From Candidatus Saccharimonadota bacterium (GTDB lineage: Bacteria; Patescibacteriota; Saccharimonadia; Saccharimonadales; Saccharimonadaceae), in contig JAFQYG010000001.1 in the NCBI GenBank assembly GCA_017406565.1, positions 1-60,710 on the forward strand: DNA of 60,710 nt, in the 5' to 3' direction. Position 1 is the first letter of the stretch. Each line of letters begins with the position of its first letter. The position numbers and the translations under genes were made by a program. This document shows, in pieces, positions 15,906-25,425 of this stretch. Below the pieces are notes generated by a model. That model was not told the origin of the DNA. It searched no databases and worked only from the letters and a program-made list of their open reading frames with translations.

Positions 15906-17254
15906 TTTACATACCTAATTAATGTTTCACGTAAATCTTTTACTGGGACTACAAATTTATCACGAATCGTCGCTGGACCAATCGCGTGTTTAAATCCAAG
16001 TTTCTTTGCCTCTGCAATTCGTTGATCTGCTCTAAACGCCGAACGTATTTCTCCACCTAATCCCACTTCACCAAACACCACATATCCTTCATCCAGTTTA
16101 CGGCCAGCCACCGCTGAAGCAATCGCCATACATACTGCAAGATCTGCTGCCGAATCAGATAATTTCATTCCGCCAACTACATTTACAAAAATGTCCTTAT
16201 CTGATAGTTTTAATTTTGTCCTTCTCTCTAATACCGCAATTAATAGATTCAACCGGTTAAGGTCAAAACCAGAAGCAGTCCTTTTTGGATATCCATAATT
16301 AGATTTCGTCGCCAATGCTTGTATTTCTACCAAAATCGGTCGATTCCCCTCTAATGTTGCTAATATAATTGATCCATCCGTATTAGTTCTTTCTGCCAAA
16401 AGCGCCGCTGATGGATTTTGCACTTCAGATAAACCAGAATTAAGCATCTCAAATATTGCCACCTCATTAGTTGAACCAAAACGATTTTTTACCGCTCGCA
16501 CAGTTTTAAATCCACCATATCTATCACCTTCAAAATTTAGTACTACATCCACCAAGTGTTCTAATACTTTCGGCCCCGCTAAAGTACCCTCTTTTGTGAC
16601 ATGCCCAACTATCACTACAGCTGTATCAGTAGCTTTTGCCGCTCTAATAATCAGATTACCACAATTAGTTACTTGTGATACCGTCCCAGGTGCCGAAGAA
16701 ATTTCATCCATTGCTAATGTTTGTATAGAATCCACTATTACCAAATCAAAATCACCCGACTCAATAGTCTTTGCGATGTCATTCGCAGACGTTGATGCTG
16801 CAAAGGATAATTTGTCTGACTCTGCGCCAAGTCTCACTGCCCTTAGTTTTACTTGCCCAGCTGATTCTTCTCCCGATACATATAAAACATTATGCTTCTT
16901 AGCTACCGTTGCACAAATTTGCATAAGAAGCGTAGATTTTCCAATGCCTGGCTGTCCAGCTAGTAATGACACCGAGCCCATCAAGATTCCACCACCAAGC
17001 ACAATATTTAAATCATTAAACTCAGTTAAAAGCCTCGCTTTCGCATCAGACGGAATAATTGTTGAAATCTTCTCAAACTTTAGTTTTTTCCCAGAAGCCT
17101 GACCTTTAGCAATCGCTGATTTGGCCCCAGCACTTCCATCTGTTACGACTTGTTCAACTAGCGAGTTCCACGCTGAACAATTCGTACACTGACCTACCCA
17201 TTTTACATAGGCAGTTCCACATTGTTGACAAACAAACCTCGTCTTAACCTTCAT
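15902..17254 (-). CDS. radA: DNA repair protein RadA/Sms
   Basis: 450 residues. An N-terminal zinc finger (CQQCGTAYVKWVGQCTNC) is followed by the RecA-like ATPase (Walker A GQPGIGKST), the RadA-specific KNRFGS motif, and the C-terminal Lon-protease-like domain. RadA drives branch migration in recombination. The ATG is 7 nt after a TATAAT with an extended TGG (17262-17267), so radA-ruvC-ruvA probably starts as a leaderless mRNA; AAGGGGG between the box and the ATG could alternatively act as a ribosome site. Confidence 0.96.
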   Translation of the reverse strand: MKVKTRFVCQQCGTAYVKWVGQCTNCSAWNSLVEQVVTDGSAGAKSAIAKGQASGKKLKFEKISTIIPSDAKARLLTEFNDLNIVLGGGILMGSVSLLAGQPGIGKSTLLMQICATVAKKHNVLYVSGEESAGQVKLRAVRLGAESDKLSFAASTSANDIAKTIESGDFDLVIVDSIQTLAMDEISSAPGTVSQVTNCGNLIIRAAKATDTAVVIVGHVTKEGTLAGPKVLEHLVDVVLNFEGDRYGGFKTVRAVKNRFGSTNEVAIFEMLNSGLSEVQNPSAALLAERTNTDGSIILATLEGNRPILVEIQALATKSNYGYPKRTASGFDLNRLNLLIAVLERRTKLKLSDKDIFVNVVGGMKLSDSAADLAVCMAIASAVAGRKLDEGYVVFGEVGLGGEIRSAFRADQRIAEAKKLGFKHAIGPATIRDKFVVPVKDLRETLIRYVK

Positions 17255-17274
17255 CCCCCTTATTATACCACGCC

Positions 17275-20200
17275 TTATTTCCTAGGCGCTAGCTCTCTCA
17301 ACATAGTGATTTTAAGGTCACCATCACTGCCTTCTTCATTACCAAGACCACCCCACATATAAAGAGTAGGATCAAAGTTAATGATTTCAGCAGGAACAAT
17401 AGAGTTAGCACCAGTAGCAGCACCATAAGTACGGTTAGCAATGAGAGTCTTAGCAACAACTGCACCGTTGATCTTTAGTTGTTGTGAGTTAGCTGCATCA
17501 TTGATATGATTGGATATATTATTTTTAAGGTTTACTTCTGTGTTGTTGATATTAATGCCTTCATAGTTATTGCACGTTACAACTTTCTCATCAGCAATAA
17601 TAAGGGCATCAATCCTAGTCACGTTACAGTCTATTACTACATTCTTACCATATAGTACTAGTTTAGGTAATTCTGAGTATTTCTTATATGTATCGCCATA
17701 TACTATATTGCCTCTTACGTATACTGTGTTATCAGAATGCACCATTTGAATAGTGGAGCTAGCTACACTAACTTCAGTAGCATTATTACCTACTTCTAAG
17801 TCATTATCACTATAATAATAGTAAGTACCATCAGCTTGGGCTTTATTACGATCATTTAATACTACATGTGAATCAGTGTTAGGACTATCTAGTTCTTTGA
17901 TAAATTTACCTAAGATATTGTTTTTGTCTTCTTCTAAGTTAGTGGTGGTTGAGGTTTTGCCCAACCGTCCTACAACTTCACGACGTGGATAATTAGCAAA
18001 CGTTAGTTGGCTAAGTCTATTTATGTCGTTAGTTGAGCCACCACCAGGAAGCGGTGCATTAGAAGCATTATTAACGGCAAACGGATTAGGCATTAATACG
18101 CCATTTATATTATTCCCGTACCCAGTACTTGCTCCACTTGCTAATCCAGTGACTTCACCACTCGCAATTAAACCAAGTTCACCAAAGGAACCAAAGACAT
18201 GAATGCCATTATCACTTTCTATTTGATATTTATTAATCTCATACCCCAATAAATTACGTTTAGCACTATTAGATGTTGCGATCTTACCACGCGAAAAGAT
18301 ATTACCACCCCAAACTTGCAAACTTGGTCTTTTCGCAACGGTAAAGCATACTTCTGGCGAATACGACCAAGAATTTGCATTATTAACATCATATGCATTC
18401 TTTTTTATGTTACCATCACTATAGCTATCTTTTGGATAAACTGCCGAACTTACGCAAATCGTCGTACCAGCCGCAACATCCGGAATATTAATCGTATTTT
18501 CGTTCTTAACTGTCTTTTTACTATACATTTCGCTATCACTGACAATATAATCATCGTTGCTAGGTTTATGTATAGATGTCCAATAAGAGTCACCTCCTAC
18601 TACTCGTAGTTTTATCTTCCACTGTGGGTCACCAATACTTGTAATATATGGTGTACTTGGGCTCGTAAGAGTATTAGTTTTAGGATTAATAATATAATTA
18701 TGCGTAACCTTAAGCGTCTCTCCAGCAAAGACTACTTTATTCTTATTTGTAATTTCTGCGGTATTTCTATAATTATACGGTACCAACGCACTAGCCGTCC
18801 TTGATGGAGCAGAAGCAACCTTTACATTTGCCACCGAAACACTGTCCGATCCATTAGCCTTACTGAATTCAACTTGCCACGGCGTTGTTTTGTTATCATT
18901 GGAGCCACCACTTCTTGTTTGCACTATACCATTATTTAAAGCAATCGTCTCGTCTAAAGAATGCCCCACGTTCGAACTCTCCACAACATAATAGTCACCC
19001 CCTGTCCCTGGTATTTCTTCCGTTTTAAACGCAATGTCACCGGGATTGTTATTAACGCTGTGCTGTAAATTCCTATCAGAATCAGCAAAGGTACTACCAA
19101 TTGCATAATCATTGTTCCAGCCTGGACTCCTGTATGCGCCAAATAATGTGCCCAAAGCTGTACCATTACCATTAATTGACCCCGCCCCGTCAATCTTCAT
19201 TTGCATTCTGCCAACAGTTGTTTTAAGTTTATAGGTATACTGCAATCTCGGATTGTATACTGCGCGATATTTTATTTTATCCGTTGGTTTTGCATAAACT
19301 GTTCGCATATATTTCTTATAGGCAGTAATAGAATCATTCCTAACTTTAATATTTACAAAAGAAGAATCTCCGGACGGAACATTTGGATCTTCTGGTGTAT
19401 CCGATGGTGGATCGTTAGGCTGTGCCTTACCTAATGCCGAAGCACAAACTTCAGAATAAACATCTTGTGAACCCGGCACATTAAATGACTTATAAGTAAT
19501 CCTTTCGCATACAATCATACCAGGATACAAAGTAAAAGTACTAGTGTTGACATTCTTTTCCGATCCATCATCATTTGAATACCCACTAGCTACATTACTA
19601 TTTGCATCAACCCCTTTTGCAGAATCATCACTCCTAGTTAAATTAGAAGTGCGACTTACGGTATATGCAGTAGTCCCCGAACCTTTCACACGCTTAATTT
19701 TATGATTGAATGTCACCTGACATCCACTCACCGGATCACAATTATTAATAAAACCAGTTTTTGAAACCGTTGCATTAGAATACCCCGCTGTAGCGCTTGC
19801 ATCGCCCGACAAAACAGATTGAGCTTGCCATTCATTTTTTTCATAATATGCATACACATTATGGTTGTCATCCATTACAACATTACATTTATGTCCCTGA
19901 TTTGCACATTTACCTTGACTACCCCACTTTTTCCAAGTCCAACCAACAGGTGCGTATCTATTACTATCCACCGACGCTGTTCGTCCTAAATACACCGTTT
20001 GAGTATCAATTGCATGACCACTATTCATCGAATCATATGTCCCATCAGATTTCTGTGGTAATGCCCTCGCATAGGCAGTCAAAGTAACACGGGGTGGTGT
20101 ATAACAAAACCATCCCGTTCCAGCTGGAATCTCTGCCGCTGCGTTCCCTGAATACATTCGATAAAGCTGTGTAGCTTCAGTAGATTGCCATGTGTTATTA

Positions 20201-20784
20201 GAAGCAGATTTATAGCCATCAGTTGGGTATTCACCCGAAATACGCACACCATTCGCCAAAGAACCAGCGATCCAAGCATTAGTAATTTGGGCAGCACTAT
20301 AACCACCAGCCTTGTGATAAATCGGAGTATGAGCCACGCCACTATCATTAGTCTGTTGATATGTTTTCCACGCAAGCGGACCATAAAAGAAAAGTGTTTT
20401 AGAGCCCCAGTTAGCTCCTGCACCATACCAACCATCATATACGAAAGCAATATAGTAACCAGAATCACAAGCACTTATAGCCCCTTCATTCCAACCGCCA
20501 GCCAAACTCGCAGTAAGTATAGGTCTATCGGCATAACTCGGCGCATTCGTATCTACAATCGGTTTCTTAGCAGTAGAAAACACATGCCAACTCGCTCCAC
20601 CATGATTACTACTACACGTCTGCACGTTCTGCCAACGCACAGCGGAATCACAACCTTTAAACTCAGCATTCGACGATGAAGTTCCATCTCCGTAAATAAC
20701 ATCAGCGAAAGCACTTCCGGAACAACATAAAACAACTCCAATTAGCATCGTTAACGAAACAATTAGTTTAAATCTAATCTTCAT
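17275..20784 (-). CDS. Giant secreted surface protein, 1169 residues
   Basis: A signal peptide (about 1-27) is followed by a long Ser/Thr/Asn/Gly-rich extracellular protein with no internal membrane segment. A middle region is beta-rich with paired Cys (KGCDSAVRWQNVQTC, CDPVSGC). The C-terminal 200 residues contain VRGNIVYGD, LVLYGKNVVIDCNVTRIDALIIAD and NGAVVAKTLIANRTYG, a beta-helix-like stretch. Similar large proteins ending in NRTYGA and EIINFDP blocks occur in Saccharibacteria as I recall, without known function. Its start overlaps the 181-residue membrane protein gene by 11 nt. Adhesion or a polymer role is speculation. Confidence 0.7.
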   Translation of the reverse strand: MKIRFKLIVSLTMLIGVVLCCSGSAFADVIYGDGTSSSNAEFKGCDSAVRWQNVQTCSSNHGGASWHVFSTAKKPIVDTNAPSYADRPILTASLAGGWNEGAISACDSGYYIAFVYDGWYGAGANWGSKTLFFYGPLAWKTYQQTNDSGVAHTPIYHKAGGYSAAQITNAWIAGSLANGVRISGEYPTDGYKSASNNTWQSTEATQLYRMYSGNAAAEIPAGTGWFCYTPPRVTLTAYARALPQKSDGTYDSMNSGHAIDTQTVYLGRTASVDSNRYAPVGWTWKKWGSQGKCANQGHKCNVVMDDNHNVYAYYEKNEWQAQSVLSGDASATAGYSNATVSKTGFINNCDPVSGCQVTFNHKIKRVKGSGTTAYTVSRTSNLTRSDDSAKGVDANSNVASGYSNDDGSEKNVNTSTFTLYPGMIVCERITYKSFNVPGSQDVYSEVCASALGKAQPNDPPSDTPEDPNVPSGDSSFVNIKVRNDSITAYKKYMRTVYAKPTDKIKYRAVYNPRLQYTYKLKTTVGRMQMKIDGAGSINGNGTALGTLFGAYRSPGWNNDYAIGSTFADSDRNLQHSVNNNPGDIAFKTEEIPGTGGDYYVVESSNVGHSLDETIALNNGIVQTRSGGSNDNKTTPWQVEFSKANGSDSVSVANVKVASAPSRTASALVPYNYRNTAEITNKNKVVFAGETLKVTHNYIINPKTNTLTSPSTPYITSIGDPQWKIKLRVVGGDSYWTSIHKPSNDDYIVSDSEMYSKKTVKNENTINIPDVAAGTTICVSSAVYPKDSYSDGNIKKNAYDVNNANSWSYSPEVCFTVAKRPSLQVWGGNIFSRGKIATSNSAKRNLLGYEINKYQIESDNGIHVFGSFGELGLIASGEVTGLASGASTGYGNNINGVLMPNPFAVNNASNAPLPGGGSTNDINRLSQLTFANYPRREVVGRLGKTSTTTNLEEDKNNILGKFIKELDSPNTDSHVVLNDRNKAQADGTYYYYSDNDLEVGNNATEVSVASSTIQMVHSDNTVYVRGNIVYGDTYKKYSELPKLVLYGKNVVIDCNVTRIDALIIADEKVVTCNNYEGININNTEVNLKNNISNHINDAANSQQLKINGAVVAKTLIANRTYGAATGANSIVPAEIINFDPTLYMWGGLGNEEGSDGDLKITMLRELAPRK

Positions 20785-21319
20785 CAGCTAATGCCCTCCA
20801 ATATGTTTCACGTTCAGTATCACCACACCTAGTAGCATCATTAATGGCAACATCATAGATTACTCCACGATGTTCCTTTGGAATCATATCAATCTTAACC
20901 TTATCATATTGAGCCATCAATTCTTCACAAGTACCATCTAAAATCAGCATCGTACTTCTAGCCGTTACTAATTGATTATATAAATCGTAGTTTTCTTCTT
21001 CTAAGGCTTTATTCAATTCTTCATCGTACATTTTTAGTGCACGTTCTTTATCCCCCTCATTATAAATAGTTGATATTTCTAAACTAATTTGATATGATTT
21101 ATCGTTATCGATCAAACTCTGACGATATTCCTGTTCAATCTCTTCAACAGTCATTGGTCTATCATCCTCTCCTCTAAGCTGCCCAACCGAATTAATAATA
21201 ATCCAAACTACAAGCCCCACAATCGCGATCAATAACACCAAAAACAGTATATTTAATCCCCACAATTTTTTTTCACCTCTCAAATTCTTCTTTTTAGTGT
21301 TAGAACCACCACGCATCAT
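20774..21319 (-). CDS. Single-pass membrane protein with charged helical ectodomain
   Basis: 181 residues: a short basic cytoplasmic end, one transmembrane segment (about 20-43), then an acidic, Tyr-rich, probably helical ectodomain with two Cys (GTCEELM, TRCGDTE). TPR-like helical pairs are possible (EGDKERALKMYDEELNKALEE) but not certain. It overlaps the giant secreted protein gene by 11 nt, so the two are probably made together and it may help export or anchor it (inference). A TATGAT lies 3 nt upstream of the ATG. Confidence 0.6.
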   Translation of the reverse strand: MMRGGSNTKKKNLRGEKKLWGLNILFLVLLIAIVGLVVWIIINSVGQLRGEDDRPMTVEEIEQEYRQSLIDNDKSYQISLEISTIYNEGDKERALKMYDEELNKALEEENYDLYNQLVTARSTMLILDGTCEELMAQYDKVKIDMIPKEHRGVIYDVAINDATRCGDTERETYWRALADED

Positions 21320-21349
21320 ACTATCATATTAACATAAACATTTTAATAG

Positions 21350-22588
21350 TCAACCAACATTTAGACCAGCAAACTTTTTCCGCCACCACCCATCTGCTGG
21401 TCCAGCCGTTAATAAAACTATCAAATAATCATCGTCAAGATAATTTCTTAACTTATCGGCTAATTCATCATTAAGCTCTGCAACTTCCGCATCAACATCC
21501 TCTAAATCGGCTAAAAACTCTTCTGGACTTATTACTTTTAATTCAGGATTTTCTCTCGTTAAATATGTCGGAAGCCAAAATAATTTATCTGCACCAACAA
21601 AAGCTCGCTTATACTCATCTTTTACTTCATGTTGTCTAGTGTTTTGATGTGGCTGGTATACCACTACCACACCCTTTTTATTTCGTAGTTTCGCCTCATC
21701 TCGTGCAACATCAATTGTTGCCACAATTTCTTCCGGATGATGTGCATAATCCGTATATACCCCATCGGCAATTCTTTCAAATCGTCGACCTACTCCAGGA
21801 AAACTATTCAAAATTTTACGAACATCATTCAAATCTTCAGTTTTGTTTTCGTTTTTAATTATTTCTAAAACCGCCACTGCAGCCAAACCAGCATCTTTTC
21901 TTCGTACTTCACCAGCTAATTCAAATTCTTTTTCATCTACTCCTTCAAAAATTACCTTTTCCGATTGGCCTTCAAATTGCAAAAATGCTTTTTCATAATC
22001 TTCTCTAGTTGGATAAATATCTGGATGATCATATGAAACCGCCGGAATCACTGCTAGCCAAGGATGATATTTCAAAAAATTCCTATCGTATTCATCTGCT
22101 TCATAAACAAAATATTTGTCTCCAGTTTTGTAAGCAGCTGAAGAAGCAAACCCTAAAGTCGTCCCCACGATATAAGCAACTGGCAAATTCAACTTTAATG
22201 CAGTCCACACAATCATTGCAGTAGTTGTCGTTTTACCATGAGTTCCTGCAACCGCAATCATTTTTAGTCCTAATTCTTCAACTAAATATGCCGTTAGATC
22301 ATCGCGTTTCGTGCATTTAATACCTTTAGAGCGCGCCATCACAAGCTCAGCATGATCTTCTGGCAAAGCCGAAGTATACACAAACCAGTCCAAACCACTT
22401 TCAATGATATCCTTTAAATAAGTTCCATCTTGAGAGCCAATCTCAACTTCAATTCCTGCCCTCACTAATTCATCATAAATCGCACCTTTATTTAAATCAG
22501 AGCCACAAACTTCAATCCCTGCATTTTTCGCCATCAATGCAAGCGGTCCCATACCAGTTCCTGATATTCCAGAAATATATATTTTCAT
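21350..22588 (-). CDS. murC: UDP-N-acetylmuramate-L-alanine ligase (MurC/Mpl family)
   Basis: 412 residues. The N-terminal Rossmann-like domain (ISGISGTGMGPLA, CGSD), the ATP loop GTHGKTTTTAMI, central YEADEYDRNFL, and the C-terminal TDYAHHPEEI and YQPHQNTR blocks are all MurC-like. MurC adds the first amino acid to UDP-MurNAc. At 412 residues it is shorter than E. coli MurC (491), and the related recycling enzyme Mpl cannot be fully excluded. Its start overlaps the tsaE stop by 4 nt. Confidence 0.85.
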   Translation of the reverse strand: MKIYISGISGTGMGPLALMAKNAGIEVCGSDLNKGAIYDELVRAGIEVEIGSQDGTYLKDIIESGLDWFVYTSALPEDHAELVMARSKGIKCTKRDDLTAYLVEELGLKMIAVAGTHGKTTTTAMIVWTALKLNLPVAYIVGTTLGFASSAAYKTGDKYFVYEADEYDRNFLKYHPWLAVIPAVSYDHPDIYPTREDYEKAFLQFEGQSEKVIFEGVDEKEFELAGEVRRKDAGLAAVAVLEIIKNENKTEDLNDVRKILNSFPGVGRRFERIADGVYTDYAHHPEEIVATIDVARDEAKLRNKKGVVVVYQPHQNTRQHEVKDEYKRAFVGADKLFWLPTYLTRENPELKVISPEEFLADLEDVDAEVAELNDELADKLRNYLDDDYLIVLLTAGPADGWWRKKFAGLNVG

Positions 22589-22983
22589 TTTACCTCTCTC
22601 CCTTCTTCACCATATTCTATCTCAATTTTAACATGGTTTTCTGGCAACAAATCCGCTACTAATTCTCCCCACTCAATTACTACAATATTCCGCGAATCGC
22701 TTATTTTTTCCATCAAATCATCTACCATTAATCCAGGTTCAGGTAAACGATAAAAATCATAATGTACCAAACTCCCGCCACCCGGTAATGCATATTCTTT
22801 CGAAATCGTAAAACTCGGGCTCGTTATAGGTTCTTTTATACCTAATCCCTTTGCTAAACCTCGTACAAAAGTAGTTTTACCTACACCTACATCTCCTACT
22901 AATTCAATCACAGCAGGAGCCAGAGTTTTTTCAGCAAAACCCTGTCCATACTCTAACATCGCTTGTTCAGATTTGATATTCAT
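22585..22983 (-). CDS. tsaE: tRNA threonylcarbamoyladenosine protein TsaE
   Basis: 132 residues. GDVGVGKTTFVRGLAKGLGI is the P-loop, SPSFTISKEY the switch-like region and HYDFYRL the following strand, all diagnostic. TsaE is the ATPase of the t6A-37 complex with TsaB and TsaD. It is transcribed divergently from tsaB with only 18 nt between start codons, so the two promoters must overlap. Confidence 0.93.
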   Translation of the reverse strand: MNIKSEQAMLEYGQGFAEKTLAPAVIELVGDVGVGKTTFVRGLAKGLGIKEPITSPSFTISKEYALPGGGSLVHYDFYRLPEPGLMVDDLMEKISDSRNIVVIEWGELVADLLPENHVKIEIEYGEEGREVK

Positions 22984-23001
22984 TGTATAATATATTATAA
23001 C

Positions 23002-23334
23002 ATGAAATTATATCTAGATACATCCACCCCCGAAACCATTCTCAAATTAAACGAAAAAGAATATAAGTATGTTTTTGCAAACGATCTCGCTGAAAAACTT
23101 CTTGAATATATTAAGAATAAACTTGAAGAAAACCACAAAACTTGGCAAGACATCACCGAAATCACTTTTATGTCTGGGCCTGGTTCTTTTACCGGGCTAC
23201 GTATCGGAGCAACCATAGTCAATACCCTCGCACACGAGTTAAACATTCCATTAAAAGACCATCATGGTAAAACTCATAAAATCATCGTCCCAGAATACGG
23301 TCACCCCGCCAATATTAGTAAACCACGTAAATAA
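23002..23334 (+). CDS. tsaB: TsaB, half-length
   Basis: 110 residues from the ATG at 23002. MKLYLDTST is the ASKHA phosphate-1 start and SGPGSFTGLRIG is the TsaB signature. TsaB is normally about 220-230 residues; here the second lobe is missing and the protein ends in a basic tail. TsaB scaffolds TsaD and TsaE in t6A synthesis. The -10 region lies within the 18-nt gap to tsaE, so the mRNA must be leaderless or nearly so. It ends directly against the convergent gene at 23335. Confidence 0.85.
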   Translation: MKLYLDTSTPETILKLNEKEYKYVFANDLAEKLLEYIKNKLEENHKTWQDITEITFMSGPGSFTGLRIGATIVNTLAHELNIPLKDHHGKTHKIIVPEYGHPANISKPRK

Positions 23335-24489
23335 TTATTTGTTCTGTGCTTCTGCAACTTTTCTTCGTACCATACCACGAATTGAGAATGCTAATAGTAT
23401 AGCAAATACAAGCACCATGATGCCCTCAACCGTCACAAGCAAGATAAATCCTTTAGTATTATCAGGCTTCACAACTGATGTCTCACCTAAAGGTGCTACA
23501 TAAGTCGGATCAGTTGGGTCATAAGCAATCTGCAAACCTTCATCTTCCCTGTCTGCTAATTTAGCATCAGTCACACTAAGATTCATACCAGTGAATCGAA
23601 TCTTAAACACGGAATCTTCTGAGTCTCTATCGGCATGAAAAATCCGCACAATCGAACCACTATTAGCATCAACTGTAATACCAGTATAGGCCATATCCTG
23701 CAAACCAACTCCAGCATACACTTCGCCCTTTTCATTGATTGAAAAACGCCCAGGCATTTCACTATGAATACCACCAAGGTCAATCGCAAGTTTATCACCA
23801 ACATATACAAAAGTGTCGTCATCGGCAACTATTTCAAATCTTTCTTGTCCACTTAATAGAGGCGTAAATGGTACAGCAAAATTCATTGTAAACAAATGAT
23901 TGTGCCTATCCTTGTTCGCAACGTCACCATTACTAAATTCTACTTCGTCTAAAGGATAAAATTCGTCCTTATAGAATGAAAATTCCGCAATATCTGAGCG
24001 ATAATCAAGCTTCAAATTTCCAGTATAACTTGCACTTTTGCCGTCAACTGCATTAAACCACCTATTCATATCTTTTAAACCACGATTTGAAGTCAAATTA
24101 CCACCCTTAGCTACCGGCAAATATTCATCATTCAATTGATAAGACACCATTCCCTGTTCTAAGCCTTTATTATAATACCCACATTCTGTCCATTCAAACT
24201 GACGCCCTTCTGCAGCTTTCCAGGAATTATCATCATATAAATCGATGCATTCATCTGCTTTTTGATCAAAATATGCTACCGATAGAAACACATTCTTGTC
24301 TTCTGAAACCCCCGCACTCGCTAATATTGCATCAGGTGTTTTCGCTATAGCGGCTTTGTCAATGTCAGAAACAGTTTTTGACATTCCAAAAATCGCAAAT
24401 CCGAGCGCCACAAAAAGTGTCGCCATCGAAAAGATTTCAAAGATTTGTATTTTCGTATGGTTATTCTTTTTACTCTGCTGTTTTTTCAT
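23335..24489 (-). CDS. Fibro-slime domain surface protein
   Basis: 384 residues from the ATG at 24489, chosen because GGAG lies 6 nt upstream; an in-frame ATG at 24501 would overlap that site. One transmembrane segment lies near each end. Between them the extracellular part matches the fibro-slime domain: RFEIVADDDTFVYVGDKLAIDLGGIHSEMPG, then GIVRIFHADRD-like and VFKIRFTGM strands. This PA14-like beta-sandwich was named in Fibrobacter and Dictyostelium surface proteins. It follows two small secreted or anchored proteins in one operon. Carbohydrate binding is a family-based guess. Confidence 0.75.
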   Translation of the reverse strand: MKKQQSKKNNHTKIQIFEIFSMATLFVALGFAIFGMSKTVSDIDKAAIAKTPDAILASAGVSEDKNVFLSVAYFDQKADECIDLYDDNSWKAAEGRQFEWTECGYYNKGLEQGMVSYQLNDEYLPVAKGGNLTSNRGLKDMNRWFNAVDGKSASYTGNLKLDYRSDIAEFSFYKDEFYPLDEVEFSNGDVANKDRHNHLFTMNFAVPFTPLLSGQERFEIVADDDTFVYVGDKLAIDLGGIHSEMPGRFSINEKGEVYAGVGLQDMAYTGITVDANSGSIVRIFHADRDSEDSVFKIRFTGMNLSVTDAKLADREDEGLQIAYDPTDPTYVAPLGETSVVKPDNTKGFILLVTVEGIMVLVFAILLAFSIRGMVRRKVAEAQNK

Positions 24490-24530
24490 ATTACTCTCCA
24501 TTATTAGTATAAGCTTTTTCTAACTAAAAA

Positions 24531-24911
24531 TCAAGATTCCCCCTCTTCTGCTGGCGGAATACCTAATTTTTCATCCGATAACACACTTGAATCAAAAGGT
24601 TTTTTATAGCCATCAATAGCTTTCGTTTCAATATCCAACTTTTCTAAATATTCTCGCAAAACATCAGCAGTCAATGTTCCGCTCTTCTGAAAACTATAAT
24701 CATCTTCTTTTTCGTCCTCATCTTCCTTTACTTCTTCCTCATCCGGCAAAAATCCAGGTCTTGATCTATCAATATATATATCTCCTGAATTATGATAAAC
24801 AGCTAAACTTATACTTGTTGTAACCAAAGCAATCAGTATCGAGCCTAATCCAAGTAATACCAAATTCCGCCCACCACGATGCAATTTCTTTTTTTCCTTC
24901 ACTTCCTCCAT
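24531..24911 (-). CDS. Small anchored acidic protein, unknown
   Basis: 126 residues: a basic N-terminus, one transmembrane segment (about 17-40), then an extracytoplasmic tail with a very acidic stretch (DEEEVKEDEDEKEDD). No known domain. It overlaps the preceding secreted-protein gene by one nucleotide and precedes the fibro-slime gene by about 40 nt, so the three genes form one operon. Confidence 0.55.
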   Translation of the reverse strand: MEEVKEKKKLHRGGRNLVLLGLGSILIALVTTSISLAVYHNSGDIYIDRSRPGFLPDEEEVKEDEDEKEDDYSFQKSGTLTADVLREYLEKLDIETKAIDGYKKPFDSSVLSDEKLGIPPAEEGES

Positions 24912-25408
24912 TATTTCACCTTACTCATCAAATTATTTACTGCATTTATCTGCTTTGTAATTAACGTTCTCATTTTCATCACATCCTGTTCCATTGTTTT
25001 ACGTTTTTGTCGCACTTTCACCAACTTTTCATAAAACTCTGCCGGCTGATTTTTGCAATCCATTGCTACCAATTCTTCTAAATTCTGTTGATATTCAATA
25101 TAGTCATTAGTAAAAACTACTTTTGTATCAGCAAAATCATTCTGATTTTCCACTAAATCTGCGCTTGGCAAATTATTTTCTACCAATCTCACATTCAAAG
25201 GCACTAAAAATCTGCTTAAAATCGTCTCATAACGACCACCTAAATGCACCCTAGCCTTTGCGTCATTTTTTTGAATTGTTTTTAGACTATTTCGAATTGA
25301 TTCGCAGTGATCCGAAATTGCTTCTTCTTGATTCTTGGCAATCGCACTCACTGGTAAAGTCATTAAACTCACCACCAAAATCGCAAATACCACCAAAAAT
25401 CTTCTCAT
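24911..25408 (-). CDS. Small secreted helical protein, unknown
   Basis: 165 residues from the ATG at 25408. A signal peptide (MRRFLVVFAILVVSLMTLP, cleavage near 24-27) is followed by a helical, Lys/Gln/Glu-rich protein with two Cys (HCESIRNS, MDCKNQ). A perfect TATAAT preceded by TGC (25415-25420) lies 6 nt before the ATG, inside the last bases of lepA, so this operon has its own leaderless-type promoter. Function unknown. Confidence 0.6.
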   Translation of the reverse strand: MRRFLVVFAILVVSLMTLPVSAIAKNQEEAISDHCESIRNSLKTIQKNDAKARVHLGGRYETILSRFLVPLNVRLVENNLPSADLVENQNDFADTKVVFTNDYIEYQQNLEELVAMDCKNQPAEFYEKLVKVRQKRKTMEQDVMKMRTLITKQINAVNNLMSKVK

Positions 25409-25425
25409 ACTAAAATTATAGCACA

